Source of the DNA: Aureococcus anophagefferens
Lineage: Eukaryota > Sar > Pelagophyceae > Pelagomonadales > Pelagomonadaceae
NCBI RefSeq assembly: GCF_000186865.1
Contig: NW_008705563.1
Coordinates: forward strand, 953,070 to 1,017,069
DNA length: 64,000 nt
Direction: 5' to 3'
Shown here: positions 27,157-37,300 of the stretch, piece after piece
Numbering within the stretch: the stretch's first letter is position 1
Layout of the letters: every line of letters begins with the position of its first letter
Notes under the pieces: generated by a model
What the model was told of the DNA's origin: nothing
The model's input: the letters and a program-made list of their open reading frames with translations, nothing else
The model's database searches: none
Translations under genes and position numbers: made by a program

Positions 27157-28194
27157 ATGTCGAGCGCAACGTTCGCGATGTCAAGCGCCTCGTCGACGGC
27201 AAACGCGTCGTCGCCGAGCGGCGCCGAGCTCGCGAAGACGTTTGCAAGCGCCTCATCGACGGCAAACGCGTCGTCGCCGAGCGGCGCCGAGCTCGCGAAG
27301 ACGTTTGCATCGCCCGAGTCCAGCGATACCGACGTCGCGAAGACGACCGAGCCGCGAAAGACGTTTGCATCGCCAGAGTCGCCGCGAAAGATGGCCTGCG
27401 GCTGCGAGCTGGGCGCCGTGTCATGCGTGCACGACGAGGATGCCACAACGGAGGTCTCGACGAACCCGACGACGTTCGCCGTCGCGCCGGGCGGCGCCGT
27501 GCACGTGCGCGAGTTCTCGACGCGCGTCGTGAAAGCGGTCGTCAAGCGCGCCGTCGACGACTGGATCGTCAGCGAGGAGATCGACGGCCTCGCCGCGCGG
27601 CTCGGCGCGAGCTGCACCGTCGTCGTCGACGGCGCCGAGTGCGCCATGGACGACGTCCTGCGGCGCTTCGGGTCCCTGGGCGTCGAGGGCCGCGAGCTCT
27701 TCGTCGCCGGCGCCGACGGCGAGGAGCGCATCGGCACCGAGGGCGAGCTCTTCCGCGCGCTCGCGCGGCTCGCGGGCGATGAGCGCGTCTCGTTCCGCAC
27801 GGGGCGGAGCGGCGGCTACCGGAGCCCCGCGGCGTCGCGGAAGCGGTCGCGCTGCGAGCCGTCGCCCGAGGACGGCGCCGCCGGCAAATCGTTCCTCAAC
27901 GTGAGCTCGTCGGGCCTCGTCATCGCGTCGCCGCGCGTCTTCGATGACCTGGCCGCCGGGCGCAAGGTCCGCGCGAAGATCTTCGACGAGGACGGCGTCG
28001 TCCACGACGGCCGGCGGTGCACGGCCTGCGACGTGTCCCCCATCGTCGGCGCGCGCTACGAGGCCGCCGACGGCGCCGGCGACGTCTGCGAGCCGTGCCT
28101 GCTGTCGCTGCGGCGCGCGGAGCTCGCGAACGGCCGGGGGCCGACGCGGCGCTTCCGCCGCGTGCCCCACCCCGTCCGCGACGTCGTCGTGTGA
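27157..28194 (+). CDS. ZZ-type zinc-finger protein with a Ser/Thr-rich repeat N-terminus
   Basis: 345 residues from ATG at 27157. The first ~75 residues are Ser/Ala/Thr-rich and contain a duplicated 21-residue segment from a 63-bp DNA repeat. The middle ('VVKRAVDDWIVSEEIDGLAARLG', 'LRRFGSLGVEGRELFVAG') is unassigned. The C-terminus holds a ZZ finger: H-D-G-R-R-C-T-A-C ... P-I-V-G-A-R-Y ... V-C-E-P-C. ZZ domains bind histone tails or N-degrons. A start at the ATG for 'MACGCELG' is also possible and would remove the repeat. Convergent with the ankyrin gene 17 bp away. Confidence 0.65.
   Translation: MSSATFAMSSASSTANASSPSGAELAKTFASASSTANASSPSGAELAKTFASPESSDTDVAKTTEPRKTFASPESPRKMACGCELGAVSCVHDEDATTEVSTNPTTFAVAPGGAVHVREFSTRVVKAVVKRAVDDWIVSEEIDGLAARLGASCTVVVDGAECAMDDVLRRFGSLGVEGRELFVAGADGEERIGTEGELFRALARLAGDERVSFRTGRSGGYRSPAASRKRSRCEPSPEDGAAGKSFLNVSSSGLVIASPRVFDDLAAGRKVRAKIFDEDGVVHDGRRCTACDVSPIVGARYEAADGAGDVCEPCLLSLRRAELANGRGPTRRFRRVPHPVRDVVV
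27184..27309. repeat. 63-bp tandem duplication (two copies, one mismatch)
   Basis: 27184-27246 and 27247-27309 are identical except G versus A at the ninth base (CTCGTCG/CTCATCG). The unit keeps frame and encodes a 21-residue Ser/Ala-rich repeat. Partial copies of its end (AAGACGTTTGCATCGCC) follow downstream. Confidence 0.9.
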
Positions 28195-28211
28195 ATACCT
28201 CGCTCGTACTG

Positions 28212-29290
28212 TTAGTGCGACGACGGCGGCGCGACCTCGTCGTCGACGAGCGAGTCCCGGTGGAACTGGTGCCCGTCGTCGTGTTCGTCGCGGTCCCCGC
28301 ACTCGCAGCACAGGTAGGACACGTCGTCGACCATGGACTTGCGCTGCTTGAGGTTGTCGACGCGCTTGAAGTCCTCGTAGTTCGACGAGTAGCGGTGGCT
28401 CTCGGCGCGCGTGTCCGCGGAGCCGAGGTCCGAGAGCGTCGGCAGGAGGTACTTGCCGTTCTTCCGCTGCTGCAGCATCGACGCGTTCGTCAGGAGCGTG
28501 TCCGCGAGGAGCGGCCGCTGGCGCTGGACGGCGAGCGTGATGCCTGCGACGGGGGCCGCGCGGGTCGCGCCGCGGTCGGGCGAACGACGACGCCGCGGGA
28601 CGCACAGTCGTACTTGGCCGGGCCGCGGCGCCGGTTCAGCGACGCGCCCGCGCCCTTGTAGAGGAGCTGCGCGATGGCCAGGTCGTCGTTGAGGTTCACC
28701 GCGTGCCAGAGGATCGTGCGGCCCTTGGGGTCCCGGAAGTCGCAGAGGAAGTTGGGCCCGAGGTGGTGCGCGCCCGCGTCGACGGCCGTCTTGAAGCGGC
28801 CCTCGTCGAGCTTGTCCTGCAAGGGAAGCAGCGCGGCGCAGGCGGCCATGTACTTGTTCCGGCCCTTGAAGGCGCTCCGCGCGTCGTCGGCGGCCTTGAG
28901 CTGCTGGTCCAGCGGGATCTCGACGCCCCGCTCGGCGCGCGGGCTGTGCGGCGCGACGCCCTCGAAGTCCGCGGGCGAGGACCCGCGCGGGTCCTCGCTC
29001 GCGTCGTCGTGGCCGCCGCCGGGCCGCTCGGCGCGCACCTCCGCCCGGGGCGGCAGGCCGGGCAGGCGCGTCGACGACTCCCAGGCGCCGGCGAAGAGCG
29101 CGTCGTCGTCGTCGTCGTCGCGCGCGCAGAAGCCCACGCCGAGGTCGAAGGGCAGGCTCGGCGCGCCGGCGTCGTCCGGGCTCTGGAAGCCGCAGAACCC
29201 GAAGTTCAGCATGTCGACGAAGGTCGACGGCTTCTCCTCGAGCGGGTTGGCATCGCCCGTCAGCTCGTTCAACGAGTCGTAGGTCGACAT
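28212..29290 (-). CDS. ankyrin-repeat-like protein, two exons
   Basis: Exons 29290-28606 and 28543-28212, with a 62-bp GT-AG intron (phase 1), give 338 residues. The junction rebuilds 'KYDCITLAVQRQRPLL', completing the repeat that begins 'DPKGRTILWHAVNLNDDLAIAQLLYKGAGASLN', which is an ankyrin helix-loop-helix ('G-R-T-I-L-W-H-A-V'). An earlier helix pair 'KLDEGRFKTAVDAGAHHLG' may be another repeat. The N-terminal 130 residues are acidic and disordered. The C-terminus has C-C-E-C and a His/Asp-rich tail. Probably a protein-interaction adaptor. Confidence 0.7.
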
Positions 29291-29458
29291 CGGGCAGCCC
29301 CAGACTGGGGAATGATCAGGCCGACGCCGCGCGGAGCCGGCACTGCCGGCTTTAGTGTACTTGCTCATCCTAGCCGAAGAATTGAGCCCGACTTCGTACC
29401 GAAGCTTTCGCTTGATCACTGCGTGGCCTTGAAGCGAGATCACGAGTGCAGCTCGACG

Positions 29459-30763
29459 ATGGCTCGGTACTTACCCGTGCGCGCGTGCCTCTTCGCGTCG
29501 CTCTTCGGCGTCGCGACGTCCCTCGTGGGCCCCGCGCCCGCGTTCCGCCACGCGCGGTCGCCCGTGGTCCGGAGCGTCCTCGCGGAGCCGAGCGTCGCGT
29601 CGCCGGCCGAGCTCGCGAAGGACTTCGACCTCAAGGCGTACTTCGCCCAGAAGGTCGCCGCCGTCGAGAAGGCGCTGGACGAGTCGCTGACGTGCACGAC
29701 GCCGGAGACGAAGATCATCGTCGAGTCCATGAGGTGCGCGCCGCGCCCGCGCGCCCCGCCGAGCGCACCGGCCCGACCAGACCCGGCGCGCGGCCGCCGC
29801 GGCCGCCCGGCTTCCGGCGCCGCGGCGGCCGCGCCGGCGCCGTCGGCCGCCGCGCNNNNNNNNNNNNNNNNNNNNNNNNNNNNNNNNNNNNNNNNNNNNN
29901 NNNNNGGTGGGCCGCCGCCCGCCCCCCCCCCCGCCGCGCGCGCGCCGAGCCGAACCCGAGGCGCCCCCCCCCCCAACAGGTACTCGCTGCTCGCCGGGGG
30001 CAAGCGCGTCCGGCCCGTCATGTGCATCGCGGCGTGCGAGATGTTCGGCGGCACGGAGGCCATGGCCATGCCGACGGCCGTGGCCATCGAGATGATCCAC
30101 ACCATGTCGCTCATCCACGACGACCTGCCCGCGATGGACAACGACGACCTGCGGCGCGGCATGCCGACGAACCACGTCATCTACGGCGACGACGTCGCGA
30201 TCCTCGCGGGCGACGCGCTGCTGTCCACGTCCTTCGAGCACTGCGCCGTCGGGTCGACGGCCGAGGGCATCCCCGCGGAGCGCATCGTCGAGACGATCCG
30301 CCGCCTCGGCGAGGCCGTGGGCGCCGTCGGGCTCGCGGGCGGCCAGGTCATGGATTTGGAGTGCGAGGCCAAGTCCGGCGTGTCCCTCGAGGAGCTCACG
30401 TGGATCCACACGCACAAGACGGCCAAGCTGCTGGAGGTGTCCGTCGCCGCCGGCGCGGTGCTCGCGGGCGCGGCGAAAGATGACGTCCGGCAGTGCGAGA
30501 CGTACGCGAACGACATCGGCATCGCCTTCCAGGTCGCCGACGACATCCTCGACGTCACGGCGACGTCCGAGATGCTCGGCAAGACCGCGGGCAAGGACGA
30601 GGACACGGACAAGACGACCTACCCCAAGCTCATGGGCCTCGACGGCGCGCGCGCCGAGGCCGACCGCCTCTACAGCGAGGCCATCGACAGCCTCGCGCCC
30701 TACGGCGAGAAGGCCGTGCCCCTCATCGCCATCGCCAAGTACATCGTCGAGCGCCAAAACTGA
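29459..30763 (+). CDS. plastid geranylgeranyl/farnesyl diphosphate synthase, two exons
   Basis: Exons 29459-29733 and 29980-30763 (phase 2, GT-AG) give 352 residues. The leader is hydrophobic ('[23 protein letters not shown]') and includes a Pro-Ala-Phe-Arg like a heterokont plastid cleavage motif. '[10 protein letters not shown]' is the isopentenyl-diphosphate-binding loop. The first aspartate-rich motif is [10 protein letters not shown] (residues 139-148) and the second is DDILD near 275. The D-D-x4-D first motif with Met/Ser upstream fits short-chain (C15-C20) synthases of the plant/bacterial type II GGPPS kind. It supplies precursors for carotenoids, chlorophyll phytyl and quinones. The intron contains an assembly gap of 50 N. 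Confidence 0.93.
   Translation: MARYLPVRACLFASLFGVATSLVGPAPAFRHARSPVVRSVLAEPSVASPAELAKDFDLKAYFAQKVAAVEKALDESLTCTTPETKIIVESMRCAPRPRAPPSAPARPDPARGRRGRPASGAAAAAPAPSAAAXXXXXXXXXXXXXXXXXGGPPPAPPPAARAPSRTRGAPPPNRYSLLAGGKRVRPVMCIAACEMFGGTEAMAMPTAVAIEMIHTMSLIHDDLPAMDNDDLRRGMPTNHVIYGDDVAILAGDALLSTSFEHCAVGSTAEGIPAERIVETIRRLGEAVGAVGLAGGQVMDLECEAKSGVSLEELTWIHTHKTAKLLEVSVAAGAVLAGAAKDDVRQCETYANDIGIAFQVADDILDVTATSEMLGKTAGKDEDTDKTTYPKLMGLDGARAEADRLYSEAIDSLAPYGEKAVPLIAIAKYIVERQN
29856..29905. other. assembly gap (50 N) in the prenyl-synthase intron
   Basis: A run of exactly 50 N, the usual placeholder for unknown length, lies in the intron 29734-29979 between very GC-rich and poly-C sequence. Gene structure is not affected. 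Confidence 0.99.
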
Positions 30764-30897
30764 GCGCGCGGCCCCCGCGCCAAGCTCCCCGCCGCCCCCT
30801 TAAAAACCTGCCCTCGATCGCGGCGGGCGGATCCCGGACGGCGCGGCGCTCGTCGACGCGACGATGCCGGTTTCGACGGCCGCGAAAGCGGCGACGC

Positions 30898-30941
30898 GGA
30901 TGGCTTAGCACTGGTGGCTGGATGGCTGAGCACTGGTGGCT
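30898..30941. repeat. 22-bp tandem repeat, two copies
   Basis: GGATGGCTTAGCACTGGTGG-CT is followed at once by a copy with T to G at one position. It lies in the 335-bp space between the prenyl synthase stop (30763) and the MYND gene start (31099). I see nothing else in that space apart from a more AT-rich run around 30950-31080. Confidence 0.85.
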
Positions 30942-31098
30942 GGGCTTATGGTCAAAATCTTCAACACTCATGTTTCCTTGATGTTGACGACATGTTGGCG
31001 TATCCATCGACGTCGATCTCACGTTCGAGCCACCCATCCTTCACTACGTGTTGCAAGCTCGCGTTGGCACGCGCCGTCGCCGACGCTCACACTGCAAT

Positions 31099-32025
31099 AT
31101 GGTCGCGCTCGAGCTCGAGCGCCAGTGCGGCGCCTGCGACACGCGGCAGCCGGCGACGGCCTTTAGCAAGACGCAGTGGGCCGCCGGCGCGGGCCGCCGC
31201 TGCAAGGCCTGCGTCGACGCGGGCCAGACGACGCCCACGACGAGCCCGCCGACTCCCTCAAACCCTCAGCCGCTCCTCCCGGCGACGACCATCTACTGCG
31301 ACAACGCCGGCTGCAACAAGCCGGCGCTGAGCAGCTGCGGCCGCTGCCGCCGGAGCTGGTACTGCGGCCGCGACTGCCAGCGCGAGCACTGGAAGCGCGG
31401 CCACAAGGCGCTCTGCAGCCCGCAGCTCGACGACGGCGGCGCGTCGCCGGCCATGCGCGCCTGGCGCGAGGCCAAACTCCGGCCCTTCCTCGCGGCCCCG
31501 GGGCACCGCGAGGCCGCGGGGCTCTGGGTCTTCGACCGCCGCGTCGACGTCGGCGCCGTCGCGGGCGGCGAGACGGCGGAGGCGCGCGCCTTCGCGGGCG
31601 CGAACCTGCTGCGCGAGCTCGTGCTCTTCGTGGACCTCGCGGCCTTCGCTAAACGCGGCGCCGAGAGCCTCTGGTTCAGCGACCTCAAGGGCCTCCGCTT
31701 CGCGGCCAAGGCCGCGCGGCGGCGCAAGTCGTCGGACGCGCGCGAGGACGCCGCCGCGCGCCACTTCAAGGCCGCCACGGACGCCTACGCCGCCGCCGCC
31801 AAGCACCGCGTCGGCCTCTGCTACCTCGGCTTCGCCGCGGTCGTCTCGGACTCGGCCGCGGTCGTCGACGGCGCCGCGCCCGAGGCCGTCGTCTTCGTCG
31901 ACTGGCCCGAGGCCGCGATCGTCAAGTGGCAGGCGGAGCTCGCCCAGGGCGACGCCGTCGACGTCGCCTGCCCGCCGGCGCCGCCCGCGAAGGTCACGGT
32001 CAAGTCCTTCGACCCCCTCGCGTAG
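31099..32025 (+). CDS. MYND zinc-finger protein with an N-terminal CxxC finger
   Basis: 308 residues, single exon. Residues 1-45 hold a small four-Cys finger 'CGACDTRQPATAFSKTQW' ... 'RCKACVDA', the sort found in plant/algal Cys-rich adaptors. The MYND domain follows: C-D-N-A-G-C ... C-G-R-C-R-R-S-W-Y-C-G-R-D-C-Q ... W-K-R-G-H-K-A-L-C. The remaining 190 residues are unassigned. It is not a close copy of the MYND protein at 10.4 kb. Confidence 0.85.
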   Translation: MVALELERQCGACDTRQPATAFSKTQWAAGAGRRCKACVDAGQTTPTTSPPTPSNPQPLLPATTIYCDNAGCNKPALSSCGRCRRSWYCGRDCQREHWKRGHKALCSPQLDDGGASPAMRAWREAKLRPFLAAPGHREAAGLWVFDRRVDVGAVAGGETAEARAFAGANLLRELVLFVDLAAFAKRGAESLWFSDLKGLRFAAKAARRRKSSDAREDAAARHFKAATDAYAAAAKHRVGLCYLGFAAVVSDSAAVVDGAAPEAVVFVDWPEAAIVKWQAELAQGDAVDVACPPAPPAKVTVKSFDPLA

Positions 32026-32095
32026 GGCCCGCGTCCAAGATCCAAGTTAAGAGAATCGTCAGCCCCGCGCCGGGGCGGCGCTGCGCGCCCGCACC

Positions 32096-34078
32096 CTAGG
32101 ACGTCGCGCTCCAGATCTCGAGGTGGTCCACGGCGAAGGTCGCCGCGCCCGCGAGGAGCGACGCCGCGGCGTCGTCGTCGAGGCCCACGCCGAAGGACCC
32201 CTCGAGCGTCGACGCGCAGGTCGACAGGGACTCGTCGATGACGAAGTCCGACGCGCCGAAGGAGATCTTCGCGTCCGTCGCGGTGATGGAGCCGTGCTTC
32301 TTGACCTTGGCGCCCTCGACCGCGGAGACGAGCGCGGTCGCGCCGTGGTAGGGCAGCTTGAGGTCGAGCGTCAGGGAGAAGAGGAAGGCGCGCGGCGACC
32401 CGAAGGGCGCGCCGTCGGTCTTGAAGGTCTCGGAGACGTAGGCGCCGAAGACGAACTCGCCCGCGCGCGCGACGAAGACCGTCGGCGACGGCGGCGCGTC
32501 CGCTAAGGCGCGGAGGATGTCGGGCACGTCGCGGCCGTTGGCCGTCGACGTGTAGAGGAGCCGCGTGGCCGGGGGCGACGTCGTGAAGGGGAGCGCGAGG
32601 TAGAGGGACGCGCCGTCGCCGCCGCGCGCTAACGTGGAAACGGAGAAGACGTCGTTCGCTTCCACGGCGACGGCGAGCTGCTTCTTCTTCCGGTCCGCGA
32701 GGGCCTTGAGGGAGTGGGCCTTGTACTTGCGCACGAGGAGCGCGAACTCGTCGGGCCGCTTGAGCGCCGACGCGGAGCCCGAGCCGCCGAGGCGCGCCGC
32801 GCGCGTGCCCGGCGCGCGCGCGCCGTCGTCCGCGACGCGGTTCCGCGGGAGCTTGGCGATGCCGTCGAGGCCGCCGACCTCGTCGTCGCCGACGACGGAG
32901 ACGCCGCCGACGACGTGGAGGTCCGGCTTGACGCCGCGGATCGCGCCGAGCGAAGACGCGGCGTCGTCGCCGACCTTGAGCTTCTCCGCGGACTTCTTGT
33001 AGGCGCCCAGGGACCGCACGAAGCGCGCCTTGTCGCCCGCCGTGCGCGCCGCGAGCGTCGCGTTGCGCCGGAGCCGCGCGGCGCCCGCGTCGAGCTCGCC
33101 GAGCTGGCGCCGGAGCTCGAGCTCGACGGACAGGAGGCTCGACACGCGGTCGCGCGTCTTCTCCTGGAGCTCGAGGAGCGCCCGCTGGAGCGACGCGTAG
33201 ATCTTCTCCTCGCAGTCCGCGAAGTTGACGTTCACCTCGCGCAGCTTCGCGTCGACGAGCGCGAGGCGGTCGACGACGGACGCGCGGCGGCCGCCGAGCG
33301 CCGCGTCGTCGCCGAGCGCGGCCGCGGCGTCGACGGCCTCGTCGTAGGCGTCGTCGAGGGACACGAGGGCGTGCGTCGCCTTGTCGCCGAAGGAGTGGGA
33401 GCCCGTCATCTTGTCGCGCACGGACACGGGCGCGTTGAGCGCGCGGTCGAAGAACTCGAGGCGGTCGAGCGAGTCGCCGGGCTCGTCGCCCGCGGCGCCG
33501 GCGCCGCCGGCGCCGGCGACGAAGTGGGCGACGTACTTGGGCCGCACGCGCCGCGACTCGAAGACGACGTAGGTGTGCTCGTACGCGGCGCCGGCGCCGT
33601 CACCGGGCGCGCGGCCCGCGGCGCCCTCGGCGCCGTCTTTAGGCAGGTAGACGCTGTCGTAGCCGCTGGGCAGCGCCGCGGGCCCGCCCCCATGCTCGTC
33701 CTCGAGCACGGCGGACCGGCCGACGACGACGTCGCAGAGCACGCAGAGCGTCTCGGAGCCGAGGCGCGACACCGCGCCCGCGCCGAGCGCGCCGTGCGTG
33801 AACTCCAGGCCGCCGTCGGGCACGGCGAAGCCGCGCGCGCAGACGTCGAAGAGCGCGTTCGACCCGCCGAGCTCGCCGGAGTGGACGAAGCACTCGAGCG
33901 TCAGCTGCGAGCCGAGGATCGGCGGGATGTCGGGCAGCCCCTCGATCTCCCAGACCTCGAGCTCCTTGACGGACCACTCGAGCGGCAGGGCGACCTCCAG
34001 GCTCTGGCGCACGGCCTCGAAGGCCTCCGTGCTGTGCTTGAGCCACTTGCCCTTCTCCGGCGCGGCGTCGGCGGCCAT
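32096..34078 (-). CDS. PARP-catalytic-like region, coiled coil and TLDc domain
   Basis: 660 residues from ATG at 34078 (an ATG 28 codons upstream is also in frame). Residues ~50-215 resemble the C-terminal half of a PARP fold: 'LCVLCDVVVGRSAVLED', 'SGYDSVYLPKD' and 'EHTYVVFESRRVRPKYVAHF' match the 'GRS', 'GYDSV' and 'Y-V-V-y...VRP-Y' elements. The catalytic 'G-x-G-I-Y' position reads G-A-G-A-V, so activity is doubtful. The middle has helical, Leu-rich coiled-coil sequence. The last ~160 residues ('RLLYTSTANGRDVPDILRAL', 'VFVARAGEFVFGAYVSETF', 'FLFSLTLDL') are a TLDc domain, linked to oxidative stress response and V-ATPase regulation. TLDc is the firmer call. Confidence 0.7.
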   Translation of the reverse strand: MAADAAPEKGKWLKHSTEAFEAVRQSLEVALPLEWSVKELEVWEIEGLPDIPPILGSQLTLECFVHSGELGGSNALFDVCARGFAVPDGGLEFTHGALGAGAVSRLGSETLCVLCDVVVGRSAVLEDEHGGGPAALPSGYDSVYLPKDGAEGAAGRAPGDGAGAAYEHTYVVFESRRVRPKYVAHFVAGAGGAGAAGDEPGDSLDRLEFFDRALNAPVSVRDKMTGSHSFGDKATHALVSLDDAYDEAVDAAAALGDDAALGGRRASVVDRLALVDAKLREVNVNFADCEEKIYASLQRALLELQEKTRDRVSSLLSVELELRRQLGELDAGAARLRRNATLAARTAGDKARFVRSLGAYKKSAEKLKVGDDAASSLGAIRGVKPDLHVVGGVSVVGDDEVGGLDGIAKLPRNRVADDGARAPGTRAARLGGSGSASALKRPDEFALLVRKYKAHSLKALADRKKKQLAVAVEANDVFSVSTLARGGDGASLYLALPFTTSPPATRLLYTSTANGRDVPDILRALADAPPSPTVFVARAGEFVFGAYVSETFKTDGAPFGSPRAFLFSLTLDLKLPYHGATALVSAVEGAKVKKHGSITATDAKISFGASDFVIDESLSTCASTLEGSFGVGLDDDAAASLLAGAATFAVDHLEIWSATS

Positions 34079-34375
34079 GGCGCGCGACGACTGGCGGCAA
34101 GGAACGTCGACTGCGGCGCGTAAGGGCTGCGTCGCATCTGTGAGGTTTGCGTTGACTTTCAACTTGCACGCGGCTACTGTTGGCCGGCTAGGCTCTGCGA
34201 GCTATGGGCTGCCATTTGAACTGAGCCGCCGGTTCCGGCACCGCGCGAGGCGCAGCGTCCGCGGCAGTAACCTTGGCCGCCGCTGTTGCAGCGCGTCGCG
34301 CTCGTTTGCGCCGCAGCGGTCGCGCGTCGCGCCAGTCTCGCCGCATAAGCAGAGCGCGCCCGCGCCGCGGCAGCC

Positions 34376-37300
34376 ATGGGCCTGTTCGGGAAGATCTCGA
34401 GCCCAAAGTCCTTCTTCAAGAAGAAGAAGGACGAGCCGGAGCCGGAGCCGGAGCCGGAGCCCGAGGCCGAGCCGCCCGCGGCGACGCCCGAGCCCGCCGC
34501 GGAGCCGGAGCCCGCGGCGCCCGCGCCCGAGTCCGAGCCGCCGGCCGCGCCGCCGTCGCCGGCGAAGCCCGCGGCGCCGTCCGCGCCCGCGCCCGCGGCG
34601 CCCGCCGGCGGCGCGCCGCCCTGGACGACGGGCCGCCTCGCCGTCAAGGTGCTGGGCGCTCGCGGGCTCGCGGCCGCGGACAAGAGCGGCACGTCGGACC
34701 CCTTCGTGTCCGTGCAGCTCGTCGAGACGGCGACGGGCAAGGCCCTCAAGAAGCCCCACGACAAGGCGCGCAAGACGAACGTCGTGAAGAAGACGCTCGC
34801 GCCGCGCTTCGCCGACGAGGCCTTCGTCTTCGACGACGCGCCGCTCCAGTGCCTCCAGTTCCAGGTCTTCGACTGGAACGCGGGCGTCATGGGCATCGGC
34901 AGCGGCAAGGCCAAGCCCCTGGGCGTCTGCTCCGTCGACCTCCAGGGCCACTGGGACCTCCAGCCGGATCTCGGGCCCGACGGCCAGGGCGCGCCGATGT
35001 GGCTCAAGCTCCTGCCGCTGGCGACGGAGAAAGAGAAGAAGGGCCGGTCGTCCATCGCCGCCGCCGGCGACCTCGAGGTCAAGTTCGTGCTCACGGCGGG
35101 CACCGGCGACGCGAACGCGGACGCCGCGCTCGCGGCGGACAAGGCGCGCTGGTTCGTCGACGAGCCCCAGGAGGACGAGTCCTCGGGCGCGCCGACGGGC
35201 GAGCCGAACACGCTGCTCGTCGCCGTCGTGCGCGCGCGGCAGCTCAAGATCGCCGACAAGAACACCTTCGGCGGCGGCGGGTCCTCGGACCCGTTCGTCA
35301 CCCTGACCTTCGGCGACGGCAAGCCCGTGAAGACGAAAGGTGATCAAGAAGAATTTAGAGCCCGTGTGGATGGAGTCCTTCGAGCTCGCCGTGCCCCTGC
35401 CCAAGGACAAGAAGAAGGACCCGTCGTCGCCGGGGAAGGCGCGCGCGCTCCCGTCGTTGACCGTGCTCGTGGAAGACAAGGACGCGCTGACGTCCGACTT
35501 CCTCGGCAAGTGCAGCGTCGCGCCCGCGGCCCTCCCGGCCGTCGAGGCCGACGGCGCCGCGCCGCCGACCTGGTACCCGCTCTGCGACAAGAAGGGCGAG
35601 CCCGCGGCGGACCGGGGGCAAGTGCAGCTCGCGCTGAAGATGGTCTACGACGCGGCCAACGACCCCAGCGAGGACCGGCCCTTCTTCCTGGATGGCCCGA
35701 CGCTGGCGGAGCACGAGGACCGGGACCCCAACGAGCTCCGGGTGGCCGTGTGCCGCGCGCGCGACCTCAAGGCCATGGACGCGGCCGTGCCGTTCTCGTC
35801 CGTCGGCAAGACGTCGGACCCCTACGTCAAGGTCGAGCTCAAGCAGCACAAGGGCGGGAAGACGAAGACGAAGAAGAAGACGCTGGCGCCCGTCTGGAAC
35901 GAGACCTTCGCCTTCGACCTCGCGGGCGGCTCGAAGGGGGCCCAAAGCTCGGGCACGGCGACGGAGGACGCGCCCGAGCACGTCGACTTCCACGTCTACG
36001 ACCACGACCTCATCGGCTCCGACGACTTCCTCGGCCTCGCCTGCGTGCCCCTGGCGACGCTCCTCGAGGCGAAGCACAAGCCCGTGACCGCGTGGTACCC
36101 GCTCGGCGAGAAGAGTCAGCGCGCGGGCGGCGACGGGTCGCTCGGCGCGGTCATGCTCTGCTGCCAGTGGCGCTACAACGTCGAACTCGACTTCCGGCCC
36201 TTCTGCGACGCCGACGACGCGCACGCGGACAAGCCGCCGAACGAGGTCCGCGTCGCGCTCTTCCGCGGCCGGGGCCTCGCGATCAAAGACAAGAACCTCC
36301 TCTCGAGCGGCGGGTCGAGCGACCCGCGCGTGCGCTTCGTGCTCCTGGGCGGCGCCGTCGAGGAGGACCCGAAGCGGCGGAAGAAGCAGGAGAAGGAGCG
36401 CACGTGGAAGTCGTCGACGCGGAAGAAGACCCTGGATCCCATCTGGCGCGAGGTCTTCGCGCGCGAGCTCCGCCCGCCGAAGGAGGACGACCTCGCGGCG
36501 ACCAAAAACTGGAGCCCGCCCCTCCTGCGCTGCATCTGCGAGGACGTCGACGAGCTGACGAGCGCGGACTTCATGGGCCAGCTCGACATCGCCTTGGAGG
36601 CGTTGATCGCGGACCGCCCGACGGTCGACGCTTCCTGGCGCGCGCTCGCGCCGGACCCGGACGGGAAAGCCTCCTCGAACGTCACGGGCGAGCTCCACGT
36701 CGCCGTGCAGTGGCGTTTCAACCCCGAACTCGAGTTCGATCCGTGGGTCGACGACGCGCCGCTGCCCGGGAACCCGGAGCGGCCGCCGAACGAGCTCCGG
36801 GTGGCTCTGGTGCGCGGCCGCGACCTGAGCGTCAAGGACAAGCCCGTGCTCTGGGGCCAGGGGTCCTCGGACCCGCGCGTCACCTTCAAGGTCATCCGCG
36901 AGGGCGGCGTCAAGGGCGCCGCGGAGCCCCTCAAGCCCTGGAAGAGCAAGACGGTGTCGAAGAGCCTGAGCCCGTCCTGGAACGAGACCTACGGCTTCGA
37001 CCTGCTGCCGCCCCAGGAGGGCGAGCCGCCCTGGGTGCTGCGCTGCATCTGCGAGGACATCGACGAGCTCACGTCCGCGGACTTCATGGGGCAGGCCGAC
37101 GTCGCGCTCGCGCCCCTGGGCGAGAGCCGCGCGCGGTCGCGCGACTGGCACGAGCTCGTGAGCGCCGACGGCGGCTCGAGCAACGTCACGGGCGAGCTGG
37201 AGATCGTGACCCAGTGGCACTACAACCCGGCCCTCGACTTCGATCCGTGGGCGGACGAGGCCGTCGACGCCCGTGCGGAATTTTTCAACTCGACTTCAAT

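Noticed and set aside
24500..27448. A 982-codon open frame antisense to EFTUD2, and similar long frames opposite the DDX56, anoctamin and C2 genes.
   Set aside because: Arg/Ala/Val-rich shadows caused by GC-rich third positions; no family features, while the other strand encodes clear proteins.
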